Source of the DNA: Daedaleopsis sinensis | Lineage: Eukaryota > Basidiomycota > Agaricomycetes > Polyporales > Polyporaceae | Assembly (NCBI GenBank): GCA_033807695.1 | Contig: CM066304.1 | Span: 1,054,001-1,118,000, forward strand | Direction: 5' to 3' | Length of the DNA stretch: 64,000 nucleotides | In this document: positions 57,265 through 64,000 of the stretch, one piece after another | Layout: each line of letters starts with the position of its first letter | Numbering within the stretch: the first letter of the stretch is position 1 | Notes under the pieces: model-generated | What the model was told of the DNA's origin: nothing | Database searches by the model: none | Seen by the model: only the letters and a program-made list of their open reading frames with translations | Position numbers and translations under genes: made by a program

Positions 57265-58731
57265 TACAGAGTGTATTGCAGCCAGGTAGATAGCTTGCGG
57301 ACGAAAGAAGTAGACAGTACGATAGACACGGGCACAGCTCGCCCACTTAATTGATACGGAGCTACAGGTATAGCTATAGACACCCGCGCAGGAAGAGGGT
57401 TTCTCAGACGATCCCAAATCGGAAGAGTCTAGTACAGACGGTGCGTCCGCATGTAGAGTCGCAGAACGTGTGATTCTTGTAGAACTGAGGAGGCACTTTG
57501 TCTCCAGGGCATAAGGTTCCAATTGCCTTGTAAGCGTCGGATGTTGTGTATGGCGGAGAAGAAGAGGAGTAGCGTTGTGCGGCACGTAGCGTAAAGACTG
57601 GGCGCGCGAGATATGACGACTGCGAACTCCGTACGACGTATGCCTGTCCTTCCTAAGCTTGAGCCTGAGCGGATGGGGCAGAACAGTAGCCTCGACCTGG
57701 CCGAGCGGGAGATCCCACATCAGCCCAAATATCGTTCATGAGAAGCGGACCGATTTGCTGTCTTGTGATAAGCGTAGATTAGCAGTCGTTTCTGAGGTGC
57801 ATGAAACACCGCGTCATCACAACATTCGACGGACACACACCGTGATATATGTTCCAGTAGATATGTACCTGTGTTGCGGCGTTCACAGGCTTCGGGAATG
57901 TTGCTTTACTCCGAGTGTGTTCACAATACGGCAAGATCAGCCCGGAGGTGGACAAATTGCCTCTAGAGAGAAACCGGTATCGCCTGGTATCGCTGCCTTA
58001 TCCTCAGCGGTATAAAGGCCTACGTTGATGGAGGGTGTCAGTCGAGCTCCCCCTTGACCGCTGTCACGACCTACCAACTTTCGAGCTCGAATTCCTGCCC
58101 TCGAGCTCGGCTTAAGCGATAGCAACGTTAGTCATGCCAGCGAAGGCGTTCAAGACATTAATAATGTCTGTGAGTCATTCTCCATGCTTGTAGTGGATCC
58201 TAGGCTTGAAGTATACGTACTGACATCTTGCGGCGACACAGGAGGTTTGCAAGGCTGACTCAGTGGCCAGCTGCAGGCTACTTGGCACTACACGCGCAAC
58301 AAAGAGTTGGAAGACCACGTGATCTGAACCCACACTCTGACCCCCCTGCCAAGCCTGGCATTTTCGTGCCCAACCCGCACAACGCCGTTCGAGAGAGAAG
58401 AGGGAGCTGCTGGAGTCGAGCGTTGACTTAGATGAAGAGTCTGGTATCGCCAAAGCCAGAAGCGGACACGTCGGTCCCAGTCTCACAAAGTTTCACAGTC
58501 TGTGACGGGGCGAGACCTGACGCCGACGTCTGGCGACTGGGACTCGGATGAATTGGGGTGCCCTCGCTAACGATCAGTCTCCGCTCTCGGCAGATCTGAC
58601 ATCGGGTCTGGTGGGTCGTCGTCAACCAAGCCTGTTTTCATCCCAGTTCCATCTTCTTTCTCTACCACCATCTCCTCCTAAACCTACGCCGCACCGCGAG
58701 TTGCGCCCTCTGCGGCTTTCTATCCACCACA
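57265..58731. other. Intergenic
   Basis: About 1.47 kb. An antisense open frame at 57133-57720 overlaps the previous gene but looks like chance. A possible tiny two-exon peptide starts at about 58136 (MPAKAFKTLIMS) without further support. Confidence 0.4.
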
Positions 58732-61700
58732 ATGTTGCCCCTCAACGCGCTGTCCGCTCTTTTGGCCGCTACGCTCTCTGTCCAGCTCGTCAACGCCCAC
58801 GGTGTCAACCACCACCACAAACGCCAGGCCCCCGCTGCCAGCCCTCCTTCACCTGCGTCGACAGCACCTGCATCGACAGCACCTGCATCGACAGCGCCTG
58901 CGTCGACCTCTGCCGGAACCCCGGCAACGACGGGTCCTGCACCTTCTGGCACCGGCTCCTACAATGTCCCGCCGCTGTCCGCCATCACGGCGAACATGCC
59001 GTCTGGTCCTGTCCCCAGTTTGGCCACAACCTACACCCCGGGCGCGCAACCAACTTACTCGAACGCGCCCCCACTGCCTTCGAAATGTATGTCTTTTTCT
59101 GTCATCTTGTCACTTGTGTCTTCCGAAGACACGTCGCTGCTCTCAAGCGCCCAAACATTCACGCTAGTGCTCAATTAGCCTCGTGAAAAGCAGTTGTAGA
59201 CACGTCTCTGACTCGGTCTACGGACATCGAAGACAGAGACAGAGACATGTATCGGCTCGCATGTCTCTTCTGTCTTCAATATCCGTATTGTTGCGCATAT
59301 AGTTCAGCCAGCATGCGGGGTGGGACTCATCCCAAGCAGCCTCCACGACGAGCAGAGGCTATTTCCCCTACCTGAGGAAATTGGTAGGACAGTCGTTGGG
59401 TATCTCACCGGGGGCACCGTGAATGTAACACTGTCCTACATCCTGATCGCATTCGGTTTATTGGCCAATGTGTTTTGCGTCGCCCTCAACGTTACACCTT
59501 AGTCCCGCGCTGGTTACATGCAGCATCTAAAATGTAACCAGCATGGGACAGGCTGTTCGCGATATAGTTCAAGTGTCCATGTGATGGAACTGTTGGACAA
59601 ACAGAAGTCATATTTGGTCAATGATCACGATGTGATCAGGATGTAACAGCCCGTTGCATGGCTCAATGTCCCTGGTGTCTATGTCTTCCTCGTTTCGAGT
59701 CTTAGCGCGCCAAAAGAATGAGCAGGGGGGCCCTTGCCCGTCGTGCTCGCGGTCTAAGGTCCTCCACCTCACGACCGCGATGTTATATCGAAACACGAGA
59801 AAGACAGTAATGGAGCGCTACGAGAATGAATACGTTGAACTTGACCAACTTGAGCGGCGTGATATGTCCGGAATTGAGTAGAGCAGACAAGTCGTTACCA
59901 TACTCTTCCGACTTGCCATACCATTCGTCAGAGGTATTAATCGCAATCATACAGTTGTCTTCACCCAGGGCGCGTGGCCCGCATTGGACGTAGTTCCCCC
60001 AACCGGTACGTGTGCGAATCAATCGCCGGTTGAGTGTCGCTCACTGCACTTTGTAGACTCTGATGAGGTCAAGCAATGGTTGAAGGAGCTCGACGGCCAC
60101 GACATTCCTAATTTCGCGCCGACTGTGGACGGATCATGTGCCACCGATCCGACGGCTGCTGCTCAGGCTCAGCAGCGTGGATGGTGGACGTGTGGCAAAT
60201 GGACCGCGCCCAACGATATCGTCGTTTGCCCTGAGAAGTATACTTGGGGTGTCAGTTTCGATGATGGCCCTGCGCCGTACAGTGAGTTCCTACTTTGATT
60301 GTTCTTCAATACTAGTCTGATCCTTCTTGTAACTAGCTCCCAAGCTCCTTAAGTACCTCGAGGACCATGACATCAGCGCCACGTTCTTCGTCGTTGGCTC
60401 GCGTGTCATATCGTATCCCGATATCCTCATTGCCGAGTACATGGCTGGCCACGAGATCTCCGTTCACACCTGGTCTCACCACGTACGTGTGCTCTTGAAC
60501 CTTTATTTTCTTGAAACCATCCCCTCGTTCTGAACAAGAAGTCGGACAATGTTCTTGTCCAGAGATGGGCGGGTGCTTGACTCTGACCCATTGATGTGAC
60601 TTGGTCGGACTCGGGTCCGACCATCCATCGTCAACACGTGATCTGATCTGCGACCTCCACTCGAAAGTGGAGTCAAGGTCGTCGTCCAGCTCAGGCATTC
60701 GTGCAGAGCTTGACTTTGGTTGACCCAGGGTCTGACCGGGGTCTGACCTGGGTCCGACCCATGATCAAGCCCATCTCTGTTCTTGCCGTTGCTCGTGGGT
60801 TAGCAGTCGCTGTCAAGCCCCGTCCGTGATTGCATGTTCCTCGCTGCCTAGTGCATCACCTGCTGAACCAGGAGATGTTCCGCCCATGTTTCATTATCTC
60901 TACTCATCGCCAGGTTCTGACATTCTGTTTTAGCCCCTTACTGCGATGACCAACGAGCAGATTGTGGCGGAGCTTGGCTGGACCCGTAAGGCGATTCAGG
61001 CGGTGCTTGGCGTTACTCCGACGACGATGCGCGCACCGTTCGGTGACATCGGTGAGTATCCCGGTTTATTCGAGTCGGCGCGGAGCTGACTCTTCATAGA
61101 TAACCGCGTCCGTGCCATCTCGAACGCGATGGGTCTCCGGCCGATCATCTGGACCACCACTCCTGGCGGTGTTGCGTTCGATACGAACGGTAAGTTGTTC
61201 GCAATCATGCATGTACAACAAGCCTCATACCTCTGCGCAGACTGGCACGTCCCTGGTGGCGAGCAGACTGGCGAGTCGCAATTCCAGATCTTCGAGAGCC
61301 TTCTTGGCAATGCTTCGACTCTGGACACTGGGTGAGTGCTAAAGTGATTGAGGGCAATCGTGAGACTGACAATGGCCTATAGCTTTATCGTCTTGGAGCA
61401 CGATCTCTTCGAAATCACCGTCGACCTCGCTGTTGGATACACCCTCGACGCTGCGCTGAAGCACCAGCCGCCTTTCAAGGTCAGTGACTCGCTTAACATT
61501 GTACACACGCTTGGACTAAAACGTGGTGTTTTGTAGCTCGAGTCCATCGGCTCCTGCCTGAGCATCCCCATGAACGACATGTACAAGGAGACCGCTACGG
61601 TTGACATCGTACACTCCAACTCCACGGGCAGTAACTCGACGTCGACCGGCTCTGGCAGTTCCGGCAAAGGCTCAGGCGCTTCTTCTGAGGGTGGAAACGG

Positions 61701-61776
61701 GGCTGTTGGCTTGCAGACCTCGATTGTCGGTGTTGTCGCTGCTGCGATCGCCGCTGTGCTTGCGGGTGCCCTATGA
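58732..61776 (+). CDS. GPI-type chitin deacetylase (CE4)
   Basis: Nine exons: 58732-59086, 59955-60005, 60057-60281, 60337-60482, 60934-61051, 61100-61189, 61241-61331, 61383-61479, 61537-61776; 1413 bp, 470 aa. A signal peptide (to about VNAHG) is followed by a linker with four TAPAS repeats, then FVFTQGAWPALDVVPPT and the NodB domain. Motifs: SFDDGPAPY, HEISVHTWSHH (metal histidines), MRAPFGDIDNR, DWHVPGGE and IVLEHDLFE. A Ser/Gly-rich stretch and a hydrophobic tail (VGVVAAAIAAVLAGAL) mark a GPI anchor. It removes acetyl groups from cell-wall chitin to give chitosan. All catalytic residues are present. Introns 1 (868 bp) and 4 (451 bp) are unusually long. Confidence 0.9.
59502..59549. other. 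Hairpin in chitin deacetylase intron 1
   Basis: GTCCCGCGCTGGTTACA pairs with TGTAACCAGCATGGGAC with one mismatch across a 14-nt loop. It lies within intron 1, between two copies of ATATAGTTCA (59297-59306 and 59562-59571). Confidence 0.55.
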
Positions 61777-62039
61777 GGGTGTGGACATGAGCCATACTTT
61801 GACACGCATCTCTAGACACGCATACAATATACCATTGATACGTTCACACTGTCACTAATGAATGGACATTCACGTCTGGTCTCATGAGATTATGTACTTG
61901 CGCCGCGCGCGAGACTCGATCCAAGTTGACAGTACTAGTCTTGAGCTTGAGCTTGGACATTGCAAGTTGGTGGGGTTGCCTCGATGGCGTATACATGTGT
62001 GGTCGCGACGGGCGGTAGGTATCGCGCATCGAAAGATGC
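61777..62039. other. Downstream of chitin deacetylase
   Basis: No gene seen; 3' flank of the deacetylase. Confidence 0.45.
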
Positions 62040-62950
62040 CCGCACACGCATGCCGAGCGTCGCTCGCTCGCTCGTGGGGATTGCGGTCGTGCACGTCGCA
62101 GCGTCGCGAGGGCACGCTGCGCCGAGTCCAGCGTGCCCGATTCTGGGAGAACCGCGGGACGAATCCGGCCATAAGTCCTCGCCATCCCGTCCATTCCTGC
62201 TGAATCAAGGTGTTCTAGGTTCGTCTGAACATTACGCGTCGAACGGGCTACGTTTCGCGACTATAGGAGGAGGTGGGAAAAATCGTTTTCATTGCAATTT
62301 CATGGGCCGCGGTAGAGAAGTCCCTCTCCAGCTCGTCCCTCGCGGCGCAGAGCATCCGCACTAGCTACGTACATGTAAGCATGTTGTATACCGCCTGTAC
62401 GACCAGTTTGTGTAGCAATAAACGGTGTTCTCAAATTCGAGATCGAGACCACCTCCATCATGGCCGGTGTTAACAGCCAGCTTGTTTCATACTGTACACT
62501 GCGCTTGTGCGCTGCACACTCACGGGCGCACGCATGCAGAGCGTCGCGCTGTCGTGCAGATTGTGGTCGTGCACGGCGCAGCGTCGCGAGGGCACGAAGG
62601 CGCGAGTCCGCCGGGTCCCACTCTGCTCGTACAGGCTCCCTCCGCGCCAGAGATCCGGACATAACGCCTCGCCATCCCGTCCGTTCGCGCTGAAACAAGA
62701 CGTCCCAGGTTCTTTCAACCGTTTCTCATCGGACAGGCCCTGTTTCGAGACGATCGGGGGTGGTCGAAAAAGTCGCGTTCATTGCGATTTCATGGGGCGC
62801 CACAGAGAATCGACTCTCCCGCTCGTCCCTCGCCATGGAGAACGTCCGAACCACCTGTAGATGTGTAAGCATGTTGTATACAACGTGTACGACCGGTTTG
62901 CGTGACCATAAACGAGGTTTCAAAATTCGAGTTTAGGACCACCCTCAAAC
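62040..62950. repeat. Diverged tandem duplication, ~470-bp unit
   Basis: Copy 1 (about 62040-62460) and copy 2 (about 62520-62950) share blocks in the same order: GCAGCGTCGCGAGGGCAC, CTCGCCATCCCGTCC, TTTCATGGG, AGCTCGTCCCTCGC or CGCTCGTCCCTCGC, and TGTAAGCATGTTGTATAC. Many substitutions suggest an old event. No coding potential is conserved between the copies. Confidence 0.7.
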
Positions 62951-64000
62951 CGCCGGTCAAGAGGATCTCGGCGTTGCCGGTATTCTGACCCCAACGGGAT
63001 GCTGGCGTTGGCTCGAGCATCATGTCGCATCATAATAGTCATGTCAGCAGTCGATTCCGGGCCCAGGAACATGCGGAGTACGGTGAACGTCCTCGGCCGG
63101 CAGGAGGGCACTCCTGCCATTCTCTCGAAATCCGCATGTTCCCGACTTGGAAGCGACTGCAGATGATAAATATAGACTCGGACGACCTGGGATGGTCGTT
63201 GTCTCGGAGATCCGAGAAGAAACGAGTGCGCAATAAGCATTATTGCGCTCGATGTGGGCGATTTTAGGCATGTCACGCGGATATCTCTAAGAAATGCATA
63301 TCCCTGGCGCTGGGATCGTGTCCACCCGCGTTCTACAAGTCGTGCGGCATGCGACGAGCCACACGCGATGCAGAGGGCACGCTTCTACCGACGGTGAAGC
63401 TGCCTGCAGCTCGCCGGAGAGCGGTATTGGGAGCAGGTCCCACACGGTTGACTGACGGCCGCGCATACGGCCGCACCCCTTCGTAGCCTGGGCATGACAT
63501 GCCACCGGTCACGCGCACGCCGTCGCACCAGCGTTTTCATAAGTTTCGAACGGGGACACTGCAGCCAACGCAGGACTCCCTGGGGAGCACTACGGGCTGT
63601 AGCTCCGAGTCGAAAGCAGCGTCCCGGTAGATTCGGAGCGCGTCGCAAAGGTACGAGCATGCGCCGCTATGCGTCTACAGCGGAGTGGACCGGGACGGTA
63701 GCGAGGCATCGTTCTGGTCGCAGACGGCGCCGTCTCACGTGAAATCCGAGTCGAGACTAGTACATACCTGCATAGTGATCTGTCGGCGAGAGTGGCCATC
63801 CTCGTCGATGAGAGATCGGGCTGCGAGACAGTCGCGAATAGATACTAGACATACAATGTAGTCAGCTCCGGCTCAAGGTTTGGTCATTCAAGATACTTAC
63901 TAGTAGTGTTTGCTTCAACGAACTAGCATTCCTGTCACTGTCGTGAGCACTAATGCACAGCTCAGACGTGCGAGAAAATGACGTTCATCTAATCTATCTG
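62951..64000. other. Terminal stretch without supported gene
   Basis: Short frames only; none resembles a known protein and no repeat structure stands out. Confidence 0.4.

Noticed and set aside
57133..57720. 195-codon minus-strand open frame
   Set aside because: It lies antisense to the DUF6533 3' exon and has no recognisable domain; chance frame.
1..64000. tRNA, rRNA, CRISPR or plasmid-type origin signals
   Set aside because: I found none by eye; eukaryotic context makes CRISPR and bacterial signals inappropriate.

Overview
This window is nuclear DNA from a filamentous basidiomycete (Agaricomycetes, probably a wood-decay lineage such as Polyporales). The evidence is many GT-AG introns of about 45-85 bp, a DUF6533-type membrane protein gene, a GPI-type chitin deacetylase, a fungal S10 carboxypeptidase, Mediator subunit 4, and Helitron, chromodomain Ty3/gypsy, Ty1/copia and PIF/Harbinger elements. 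The species is inferred from protein style only; no marker sequence is present.

Left half (1 to about 33,000) is a nest of transposons. A Helitron Rep-helicase gene (about 2477-16426) is broken by two opposite-facing copies of one 1.0-1.26 kb element (4173-5434 and 11832-12800, each flanked by 4-bp repeats) and by a chromodomain gypsy retrotransposon (5489-11730, 272-bp LTRs, 5-bp duplication CAACC). Removing all three in silico rejoins the Helitron reading frame. Immediately downstream is a multi-exon gene (about 16486-30969) with a USP-protease-like region and a PHD finger. It is split by a copia retrotransposon (18855-30743). The copia gag is split by a long-inverted-repeat (foldback) element, and the right arm of that element is split by a PIF/Harbinger transposon (22343-26665). 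Smaller inverted-repeat elements sit at 537-1377 and about 31022-31665.

Right half (33,479-61,776) is ordinary gene-rich chromosome. In order it holds: an O-fucosyltransferase-like type II membrane protein (+), a dual-specificity phosphatase (-), its divergent paralogue (+), a serine carboxypeptidase (-), MED4 (+), a PB1/multi-ZZ protein (-), a small conserved gene (+), an EI24/RRT8-like membrane protein (+), a DUF6533 protein (+) and a chitin deacetylase (+). The last about 2.2 kb carries a diverged tandem duplication and no gene I can support.

Exon boundaries were deduced by eye from GT-AG sites, frame continuity and remembered family patterns. No alignment or database search was run.
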